Assembly (NCBI GenBank): GCA_964405075.1
Contig: CAYOMP010000014.1
Span: 1 to 36,346 of the forward strand
Direction of reading: 5' to 3'
Length of the DNA: 36,346 nucleotides
Source: CAYOMP01 sp964405075
GTDB lineage: Bacteria > Bacillota > Clostridia > Lachnospirales > Lachnospiraceae
Made by a program: the position numbers and the translations under genes. Within the stretch, counting starts at the first letter, position 1, and each line of letters begins with the position of its first letter. This document shows, piece by piece, positions 16,779-22,931 of this stretch. The notes under the pieces are model-generated. The model worked only from the letters and a program-made list of their open reading frames with translations. It was not told where the DNA came from and made no database searches.

Positions 16779-18548
16779 TTAGTTGATATATTTAATAATT
16801 GTATCCCATATATCACTGCTTTCCAAACCAAGTTTCCAACAGGCAATGCCTGCAATTTCATATTCATTTACTAATTTCATCTTTTCTTCAATTGAAGCAG
16901 CATCCTCAAACCAGATTTCATAATCAATGCCATCTCTGGTAAAGGCGGCATAATTTTGACCTGTTGTTTCATCCCACTGTACATCTAATTCATATGCACT
17001 GATTAGCTTCAACGAATTCTTCATACTATATATTTCGCTGGACAAATTATATGGAATAAACTCTGTACTTTCATTTTCGCTATCAATCTGTTCCTGTGAC
17101 TTTGGTGTTTTAATCCATAATCTGGTATAGAATGGAACACCATTAATAACCTTTTCCTTTGGAACCTGTGCCAGTGTATTAACAATACCATCTTTAACAA
17201 ACCCTATAGATGCTACAGAGCCAGCCTCTTCGCTACCTGCAAAGTGTTCATCATATCCCATAATGATTACATAGTCTGCTACAATCCCCTGCTCAGTTCT
17301 GTCATATAATTCCGACGAAGCAGTTGGAACATAATTATCAATTGATAATACTACTCCATTCTTTCTACATTTAATAGATAATTCTCTAATAAACTGTACA
17401 AAATGTCTTCCTTCCTCACTCTTCAATTCTTCAAAATCTATGTTAATTCCATCTAAGTCATATTCAATAGCAGCTGCTATTAATTGATTAATTAATCTGT
17501 CTCTCTTAGATGTATAAGAAAGTACCTCATATGTGCTGACATTTTCATTAAAATTATCAACCAATGCCCATACTTCAATTCCCAGCTGATGTGCATGCTG
17601 TACATAGCTTGTTTCAGCCAGACTACTAATATTTCCGTCATTATCTGATAACGAGAACCATGTAGGTGAAATAGTATTAACCCCCTTGGTATCTGCCAGG
17701 GCTGTTAATAATGTATCATTAGCCTCATAAGATGTAACCTGATGCCATACCAGATTAATCTCGTAATCTTTTGAAATATTAGTATATACAGGTTCTGTAA
17801 AACTTCTTGAAGTAGTTTCTTTTCTATTATTTTCTAAATTTTTATTTTTTATATATCCAATAAAAGCATCTGCTGTTCTAACCTTTGACCACTCTTCTCC
17901 AGTTTCAAGAACTTCAACAATTGCTCCTTTTTCCAAATCTGTTAAAATATTACTTTTGATTCCACCTTTAACTCTGACAGAATCACTCTTTCTTGCGTCT
18001 GCTAACTCAACTTCTCCCCACACATTTGTAATGTGGACTCTGTTAGGTTCAGCAAACACTTCAAAATCTATATTTGTATATTTTTGGACATAATCCAACG
18101 CTACATACGCCTTATCTCCATCTACCTTAACAATAACGTAATTTTCTGTAAATTTTTCTTTTGTAACATAATAATCCTTACTGCCTGCTGCTGCTGTGAT
18201 TACATCATCAGGAGATGTGTATAACAATACATTTTCATTAGAATCCCAATAAAATCTTTTATTAAGTCTTGAATACACCATTTCATACTCAAGGTATACC
18301 TTATCTCCAACCAATAATGCCTTATCCTCTAGTTTCTCATTCTGCAAAATTATGGCAACCTCATCTGTTTTTTGGGAATCCATATTAAAATACTCATACA
18401 AATCCGCTCTCTCGTCTGTAGGTGTATATTTCTCTACAATATTACTAATTACATAAATAACTGCAACGATAACAATTAAAACTATGGCTATAATAACTGA
18501 AGCTAATTTTCTAGATGCTTCAGGAGATATTCTTTGGTTTCTATTCAT
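16779..18548 (-). CDS. membrane-anchored GH18 glycosidase with SH3-like domain
   Basis: This 589-residue protein has one N-terminal membrane segment (about 15-36), a region resembling the copper-amine-oxidase N-terminal fold common in Clostridia (about 60-175), an SH3b-like domain (about 188-237, KGAIVEVLETGEEWSKVRT) and a GH18 domain (about 260-587). The catalytic DxxDxDxE motif is present as DLDGINIDFEEL, with Glu373 as the acid. GH18 proteins of the YaaH/SleL kind cut peptidoglycan glycan strands in spore cortex, so wall or cortex lysis is likely, with CwlD encoded next to it. Substrate specificity cannot be read from the sequence. Confidence 0.88.
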   Translation of the reverse strand: MNRNQRISPEASRKLASVIIAIVLIVIVAVIYVISNIVEKYTPTDERADLYEYFNMDSQKTDEVAIILQNEKLEDKALLVGDKVYLEYEMVYSRLNKRFYWDSNENVLLYTSPDDVITAAAGSKDYYVTKEKFTENYVIVKVDGDKAYVALDYVQKYTNIDFEVFAEPNRVHITNVWGEVELADARKSDSVRVKGGIKSNILTDLEKGAIVEVLETGEEWSKVRTADAFIGYIKNKNLENNRKETTSRSFTEPVYTNISKDYEINLVWHQVTSYEANDTLLTALADTKGVNTISPTWFSLSDNDGNISSLAETSYVQHAHQLGIEVWALVDNFNENVSTYEVLSYTSKRDRLINQLIAAAIEYDLDGINIDFEELKSEEGRHFVQFIRELSIKCRKNGVVLSIDNYVPTASSELYDRTEQGIVADYVIIMGYDEHFAGSEEAGSVASIGFVKDGIVNTLAQVPKEKVINGVPFYTRLWIKTPKSQEQIDSENESTEFIPYNLSSEIYSMKNSLKLISAYELDVQWDETTGQNYAAFTRDGIDYEIWFEDAASIEEKMKLVNEYEIAGIACWKLGLESSDIWDTIIKYIN

Positions 18549-18584
18549 TATAAATCCTCCAACTTCCCATTATTCATTATAATT

Positions 18585-18680
18585 ATGAGAAATACGCTTT
18601 GCAAATTTCTCAAATTACCGCGGTACTCCTCCAATGCTTATGCAAGTATAGCATTGTAACCGCCACTCGCGTAAATTATA
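18585..18680 (-). repeat. dispersed intergenic repeat, copy 3 (long form)
   Basis: On the minus strand it reads TTTACGCGAGTGGCGG, then GCTATACTTGCATAAGC, GAGTACCGCGGTAATTTGAG and a terminal hairpin GAGAAA..TTTCTC. It is alignable with copy 1 over about 70 nt. Confidence 0.55.
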
Positions 18681-18740
18681 CCATTTTTTACACATATCGT
18701 CATTACCAATTTATGTATCTTAAAAAAATTGTATGTTTTA

Positions 18741-18801
18741 CAGCAAATATATCGTCTAATTAGCATAGAGGGGTTCTATTATTTATCTGATATATTTGCT
18801 G
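18741..18801. repeat. 13-bp perfect inverted repeat
   Basis: CAGCAAATATATC (18741-18753) is matched by GATATATTTGCTG (18789-18801) across a 35-nt spacer. The flanks also partly mirror each other (TGTA outside the left arm, TACA outside the right). It could be a terminator-like structure for the minus-strand gene at 18861 or the ends of a very small element. Confidence 0.5.
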
Positions 18802-18860
18802 CAATTTACAGTTACCATTATTGGATTACCATTTTTTTAATTGGTCACACACAAGTTTTT

Positions 18861-19067
18861 CTATTTTCCGTCAATTCGATTATATTTAATTTGCGTCAAC
18901 TTACCATAATCGTCTTCTATATAATCTCCCATGTAGTCATTATTCTCGCATAGTAGAAATACAGTAAGTGCAGACGCCATATGCTCCTCAATCATTAAAG
19001 AAATTCCGGCTTGCTCATAGGCCTGCAACAACTGTAAAAAATCTACTCTATCCTTTTCTATTTCCAT
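18861..19067 (-). CDS. small acidic protein of unknown function
   Basis: This 68-residue ORF has AGAGGA about 6 nt before its ATG. It is mainly helical-looking and acidic (MEIEKDRVDFLQLLQAYEQAG.., DYMGDYIEDDYGKL) with one Cys and no signal peptide or membrane segment. It is the last gene after the kinase and MinD-like ORFs on the same strand, 113 nt downstream. I do not recognise a family. Confidence 0.6.
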   Translation of the reverse strand: MEIEKDRVDFLQLLQAYEQAGISLMIEEHMASALTVFLLCENNDYMGDYIEDDYGKLTQIKYNRIDGK

Positions 19068-19180
19068 GGTTTCCTCTTTTCTACAACTTTTTCTTTTTTC
19101 ATAACTATTTTGATTTTCAATAATCGATACATAATTTACCAGCCAAAAGTATGTGATATATTATTACACTGCTTTTATTT

Positions 19181-19804
19181 TTAATGTATGATTTTTGAAA
19201 AAAAATCAAAATTTGAACTATGAATTAAAAATGGATCCGGTTCCCATGGTATTTGAACTATATCTATTTTATACATCTTTCTCAGCCTTTTCATTTCTTT
19301 GGATTTTGCATACAACAATAGATATATCCAATCACTATTGTCTGTTTCATCATTTGTATTTTCCACCAAATTAATAAAATCAGCCCTTTTCCATTCTTGC
19401 ATACTTCCTACTATCAACTTCTTAGTGCACCTTAATAATTCATCTCTATTTTCTTCATAATCATTTCCCATATCAAAAATCACATAATCGTAACCATAAT
19501 TATATAATTCTCCCATATTTGATTTATTGATATTCCAGTAATAATCAACTCCAAATAGACTAAATTTAGAAAATATATTTCCATTTTTATCTAAATTATT
19601 ATATGCACTACAAATTTTTTGAAAGTCTTTTTTCTCAGAGTCTAGTTCAACCAACGCCACCTTTTTCCCATTTTTTGCTGTAAGGTAATTTGCCAGCATA
19701 ATACTTAAATGTGTCCCACCTATACCTCTTGAGCTTCCAAATACTCCTATTGTTTCCAATTGAAGATTTTTTTCTTTTGTTTTTCGGTATATCAATTTCT
19801 TCAC
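19181..19804 (-). CDS. degenerate MinD/ParA-like P-loop protein
   Basis: This 207-residue protein has a MinD/ParA/CpaE-like fold: a Walker A-like loop (FGSSRGIGGTHLS), then helix LSIMLANYLTAKNGKKVALVELDSE, and a Walker B-like strand YDYVIFDMGNDYEE. The deviant Walker A of this family is KGGxGKT/S; both lysines are absent here (SRGIGGTH), so ATP hydrolysis is doubtful. The start is a GTG at 19804 with only a weak AAAGG nearby. The first 158 nt overlap the end of the kinase gene in another frame, and the P-loop lies inside the overlap. It may be a separate protein or be joined to the kinase by frameshifting. TadZ/CpaE-type localisation proteins are the nearest kind I can suggest. Confidence 0.72.
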   Translation of the reverse strand: MKKLIYRKTKEKNLQLETIGVFGSSRGIGGTHLSIMLANYLTAKNGKKVALVELDSEKKDFQKICSAYNNLDKNGNIFSKFSLFGVDYYWNINKSNMGELYNYGYDYVIFDMGNDYEENRDELLRCTKKLIVGSMQEWKRADFINLVENTNDETDNSDWIYLLLYAKSKEMKRLRKMYKIDIVQIPWEPDPFLIHSSNFDFFSKIIH

Positions 19805-21104
19805 TACCTTTATTTAACTCATCCTCTGATATCATTTTTTCAAAAAGACGTTTAAGCTTTTCATCACAAATATAAGGGGATTCTATTAATGGCATAATAT
19901 ATGCATTTTTTTGTTGTATTCTTTTTATAACATTCCCAGCCATGCGCTTTTCACACAAGTTGAAAATCCATTTAATTTCTAAATCTTTCAAATTATTATT
20001 CCATTGCAATAGATTATCCATTTCCCATTCTCTTATTCCGGAAACCACAATTTTAATATCACCATCGTAGAAATCATCGCTTCTATTAATGTCTCCACAA
20101 TCAAGAACAACTATTTTGTAATTTTTATAATCAACTTCAACAGTATTACCATAATTAGGCAGTCCTGCGAAATTTTTTATTTTAACTATTCCATTGTTTT
20201 CAACATAGGCATTATTACATTTTAGATATTGTAAGATATTATTTTTTTCTTCCTTATATATTGCATTCTTTCCTATCTGATTAAAATAAGATGTCAGAGA
20301 CATAGCAACAGATGTTACGCCACTTCTATTTTGAGTGCCCGCCACTGTTATAAGCAAAAAATCTTTTTCATACACAAATTCCTTTAATTCATTTTTTAAT
20401 TCTGTTACATTTTCATACCTATTATCAGGATTTTTTTCTACACACTTGCATATTATAGTTTTAAGACCTAATAATACATTTTCTAATGACAAAATATTTT
20501 CTTTTTTCTCATTTCCTGTTTCGGGATTTTTTCCACTTAACATAAAGTACAGAATTGTACCGATTGAGTATATATCCGTTTTATTATCCAGAATCAGTGT
20601 TGACATTTGCTCTGGGGCAGCATAATTCTCAGTTCCAAAAGAATACCTTACCCTTTCCTTATTTTTCATAAAAATTGCCGAGCCAAAATCAATTATTTTT
20701 ATGGAATTTCTGCATACAATAATATTATCAGGTTTCAAATCTAAATGTAGAATCGGAAACGGCTTTAAATTGTGCAAATATTCGATTATCTCACAAATTT
20801 GAATTCCAAAACTGATTGCTTTTTTTAACGATATACCTTGTCGATTAAGCACAAATGCTTTCAAAGACTCACCCTTAATATATTCTTCAATAATATATAA
20901 GTACTCCTCATCCTCTTCCAAATCATAGATTATAGGAATACCCGGGTGTTTCAGACTTTTTAGAAGCGAAGCTTCCTCAAGAAAAAAATTATACATGTTA
21001 TGCGATTTACTAATACGCTTTACAACTCGTGGACTCTTAAGCTTAATGTGCTCAGCTAAAAAAGCCTCACAACTGTAACCTTTACCGATTAGTTCAATTA
21101 ACAC
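19647..21104 (-). CDS. Ser/Thr protein kinase fused to a degenerate MinD/ParA-like domain
   Basis: This 485-residue protein has a Hanks-type kinase in residues 1-245: Gly-rich loop GKGYSCEAF, Lys29 (RVVKRIS), HLDLKPDN with catalytic Asp122, DFG Asp139-Gly141, and AAPEQ. Lys and both Asp are kept, so it should be active; HLD replaces HRD. No membrane segment or PASTA repeats follow. Instead residues 248-430 look like a MinD/ParA fold (LLITVAGTQNRSGVTSVAMSLTSYF; KIVVLDCGDI) whose P-loop lacks lysine (NRSGVTS). The last 52 residues overlap the next ORF and are Lys/Trp/Tyr-rich, perhaps not functional. The GTG start lacks a good ribosome binding site; see the finding on its leader. MecA lies divergently upstream. 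Confidence 0.85.
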   Translation of the reverse strand: MLIELIGKGYSCEAFLAEHIKLKSPRVVKRISKSHNMYNFFLEEASLLKSLKHPGIPIIYDLEEDEEYLYIIEEYIKGESLKAFVLNRQGISLKKAISFGIQICEIIEYLHNLKPFPILHLDLKPDNIIVCRNSIKIIDFGSAIFMKNKERVRYSFGTENYAAPEQMSTLILDNKTDIYSIGTILYFMLSGKNPETGNEKKENILSLENVLLGLKTIICKCVEKNPDNRYENVTELKNELKEFVYEKDFLLITVAGTQNRSGVTSVAMSLTSYFNQIGKNAIYKEEKNNILQYLKCNNAYVENNGIVKIKNFAGLPNYGNTVEVDYKNYKIVVLDCGDINRSDDFYDGDIKIVVSGIREWEMDNLLQWNNNLKDLEIKWIFNLCEKRMAGNVIKRIQQKNAYIMPLIESPYICDEKLKRLFEKMISEDELNKGSEEIDIPKNKRKKSSIGNNRSIWKLKRYRWDTFKYYAGKLPYSKKWEKGGVG

Positions 21105-21187
21105 ATACTTGTTAAAAATTATTTGATTATCAAATACACATCATCTCCCTTCAAGGATATGTATGATTTGATTTTTGCCTAAGTGGG

Positions 21188-21215
21188 ATTATATCATTTT
21201 CTATTAAATAATCAA
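21188..21215 (-). promoter_or_regulatory. promoter of the kinase gene
   Basis: On the minus strand TTGATT (21210-21215), a 16-nt spacer and TATAAT (21188-21193) form a good vegetative promoter. Transcription would start near 21181, about 77 nt before the GTG start. Confidence 0.7.
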
Positions 21216-21287
21216 GTTATTTTTAAAATTTTTCTAAATTTTTACCATAAAGTGCCTTTTTATCCGTGTTTTTCACCGATATGTATA

Positions 21288-21316
21288 TTGACTTATAATG
21301 CTTTATTGGATATACT
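21288..21316 (+). promoter_or_regulatory. promoter of mecA
   Basis: TTGACT (21288-21293), a 17-nt spacer and TATACT (21311-21316) make a near-consensus sigma-A promoter 47 nt before the mecA start. Confidence 0.75.
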
Positions 21317-21362
21317 TTACTATACTAAAATAATGATTTAGTCTTTAAAGGATGTGATTATA

Positions 21363-22178
21363 ATGAAAATCGAAAAAATCAATGACAATCAGATTCGTTG
21401 TACTCTTACCAAATCAGATTTAGCTGATAGAGAGTTAAAAATCAGCGAATTGGCTTACGGCACTGAAAAAGCAAAATCTTTATTTAGAGATATGATGCAA
21501 CAGGCTGCTTATGAATTCGGTTTTGAGGCAGAAGACATTCCTCTTATGATAGAAGCTATACCTCTTTCCCAGGATTGCATAATTTTGGTAATTACAAAGG
21601 TAGATGATCCAGAAGAATTAGACACTCGTTTTTCTAAGTTTGCACCAGACGTTGATGAAGATATTAGTGATTCTGACACAGAAGTAGTCTCAGTTAGTGG
21701 AGCTGATGATTTTCTTGACATATTTAAACGTATTCAAGAAGACAAGTCAAAGGCAGCTAAGGAAGCTGGTGATTCTGGCAAATCCGAAGACTTTGTTCCA
21801 TTACTCGATGCAATTCAGGCTGCTAAAGACACAGTTGCAAAGCATCCTGAATTAGACAAAGAAACATCTGAACCTACAGTTTATAAATTCATAAAAGTTT
21901 ACAGTTTTACTGATTTAGATACTGTCACTCGTTTATCTTATGTTTTGAATGGTTACTATTATGGTGAAAATTCACTATATAAACATCCTGTGACAGGGGA
22001 GTATTTGCTTTCAATCAGCAAATCAAATCACACACCAGAGGAATTTAATAAAGTATGTAATATACTTTCTGAATACGGAACTGTTCTTAAGGTTACAACT
22101 GCGGCAGAGTCCTTCCTCGATGAACATGCAGATGTTCTTATTAAAGGTGAAGCAATTCAAAAACTTGCTTCTATCTAA
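21363..22178 (+). CDS. mecA: adaptor protein MecA
   Basis: The product is a 271-residue ClpC adaptor-type protein. The ATG at 21363 is chosen because AAAGGA (21347-21352) is 10 nt upstream, whereas the GTG at 21354 is only 1 nt from it. The N-terminal domain MKIEKINDNQIRCTLTKSDLADRELKISEL is typical of MecA. The middle is an acidic Ser/Asp-rich linker (about 95-165), and the C-terminal domain (VYKFIKVYSFTDLDTVTRLS..) is the ClpC-binding region in known MecA. In Bacillus it targets ComK and other proteins to ClpCP; the local client is unknown. It has its own promoter and terminator. Confidence 0.9.
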   Translation: MKIEKINDNQIRCTLTKSDLADRELKISELAYGTEKAKSLFRDMMQQAAYEFGFEAEDIPLMIEAIPLSQDCIILVITKVDDPEELDTRFSKFAPDVDEDISDSDTEVVSVSGADDFLDIFKRIQEDKSKAAKEAGDSGKSEDFVPLLDAIQAAKDTVAKHPELDKETSEPTVYKFIKVYSFTDLDTVTRLSYVLNGYYYGENSLYKHPVTGEYLLSISKSNHTPEEFNKVCNILSEYGTVLKVTTAAESFLDEHADVLIKGEAIQKLASI

Positions 22179-22210
22179 TTAAATTCAAAATGAATTAGTT
22201 ATATTGAATT

Positions 22211-22245
22211 ATGAGAAACTCGCAAAGCGAGTTTCTCATTTTATT
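22211..22245 (+). terminator. mecA terminator
   Basis: A perfect 13-bp stem ATGAGAAACTCGC/GCGAGTTTCTCAT with an AAA loop (22211-22239) is followed by TTTATT, 32 nt after the stop codon. Confidence 0.85.
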
Positions 22246-22299
22246 GTGGCATTCATCAAAAACCTATGCAAACATATTTTTCTTCGTTGCTGGTGTAAA
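22232..22299 (-). repeat. dispersed intergenic repeat, copy 4
   Basis: On the minus strand it reads TTTACACCAGCAACGAAG, then AAAAATATGTTTGCATAGG, and trails into the mecA terminator hairpin. The core matches copies 2 and 5; the ATGTTTGCAT part matches copy 1. Confidence 0.55.
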
Positions 22300-22355
22300 A
22301 AAGAGATTACAACTATCGCATATGCTTACATTCCGAATTAGTTGTAATCTCTTTT
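22297..22355 (-). terminator. terminator of the DUF1858 gene
   Basis: A perfect 17-bp stem pairs 22299-22315 with 22339-22355 (AAAAGAGATTACAACTA / TAGTTGTAATCTCTTTT) around a 23-nt loop. A T-run follows on the minus strand. It lies 49 nt past the gene's stop. Confidence 0.75.
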
Positions 22356-22403
22356 CATATCTCTACATTAGAAAACTTAACAGTATTTCAAATTTTCTAT
22401 ACC

Positions 22404-22607
22404 CTATTTGTTTTCTAAATATGCATTTATTGCATCTACTAATGAATCAACTTCCATTCCATGTACAAATGCTGCTTCCTCAAGACTTTCACCCTGTGCA
22501 GAAGGACATCCGATGCAATGCATTCCTGCATCCATAAGAATTGGAATAATATTAGAATCAATAGCAATAATATCTGCGATAATCATATCTTTTGTTACTT
22601 TAGCCAT
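22404..22607 (-). CDS. DUF1858 domain protein
   Basis: This 67-residue protein consists of a single DUF1858 domain. The family pattern is clear: MIIADIIAIDSNIIPILMDAGMHCIGCPSA with the paired Cys of CIGC, then ESLEEAAFVHGMEVDSLVDAIN. Such small proteins or domains are thought to bind redox-active ligands or form a disulfide; the role is not established. The ribosome binding site is TAGGAGGT. It has its own promoter (TTGATT-17-TAGAAT) and terminator, and lies divergent to the pyruvate formate-lyase operon. Confidence 0.88.
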   Translation of the reverse strand: MAKVTKDMIIADIIAIDSNIIPILMDAGMHCIGCPSAQGESLEEAAFVHGMEVDSLVDAINAYLENK

Positions 22608-22648
22608 TGTGGTTTACCTCCTAAAATTGTATTTAATTAAACGTCTTA

Positions 22649-22677
22649 ATTCTATCATTATTGCCAGTAATAATCAA
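22649..22677 (-). promoter_or_regulatory. promoter of the DUF1858 gene
   Basis: On the minus strand TTGATT (22672-22677), a 17-nt spacer and TAGAAT (22649-22654) lie 42 nt before the start codon. Confidence 0.65.
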
Positions 22678-22732
22678 GCCTTATACTCTTTATAATTATT
22701 GAATAATTTTTTTAAAAAATTAATGACTTTTT

Positions 22733-22785
22733 TGTATACTGTATTCAAAAAAATACATAAATGAACTTGACGTGTATACAGTATT
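22733..22785 (+). promoter_or_regulatory. direct-repeat operator candidate upstream of pflB
   Basis: TGTATACTGTATT (22733-22745) and TGTATACAGTATT (22773-22785) are direct repeats differing at one base and spaced exactly 40 nt apart, near four helical turns. The second copy fills the -35/-10 spacer of the pflB promoter, so a bound protein would block RNA polymerase. The regulator is unknown; the motif is not the Rex consensus. Confidence 0.5.
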
Positions 22786-22795
22786 TCACTATAAT
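22767..22795 (+). promoter_or_regulatory. pflB operon promoter
   Basis: TTGACG (22767-22772), a 17-nt spacer and TATAAT (22790-22795) form a near-perfect sigma-A promoter. The predicted start near 22802 gives a leader of about 130 nt. Confidence 0.85.
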
Positions 22796-22802
22796 ATAGA
22801 TG

Positions 22803-22828
22803 ACAAATAAGAGTACTTTCTTATTTGT
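22803..22828 (+). promoter_or_regulatory. 5'-terminal stem-loop of the pflB mRNA
   Basis: A perfect 10-bp stem ACAAATAAGA/TCTTATTTGT with a 6-nt loop begins about one base after the predicted transcription start. Stem-loops at the very 5' end protect mRNA from RNase J/Y attack in Gram-positive bacteria. Confidence 0.6.
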
Positions 22829-22931
22829 ACATTTACAGAAATAATTTACAAATTTACTGTGAACAAGTTTCTGAAATTTCAATAATTTTAGAGACATAAT
22901 ATTATTTTATATTTTTAGGAGGCTATTTTAA

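Larger units (their letters stand above)
18549..18860. other. intergenic region with repeat copy and long inverted repeat
   Basis: No gene is seen. It holds dispersed repeat copy 3 (18585-18680) and a perfect 13-bp inverted repeat (18741-18753 with 18789-18801). Confidence 0.5.

Noticed and set aside
22211..22537. Plus-strand ORF of 108 residues after mecA
   Set aside because: It starts in the mecA terminator and runs through the repeat, a second terminator and the antisense of the DUF1858 gene; there is no ribosome binding site or recognisable domain.
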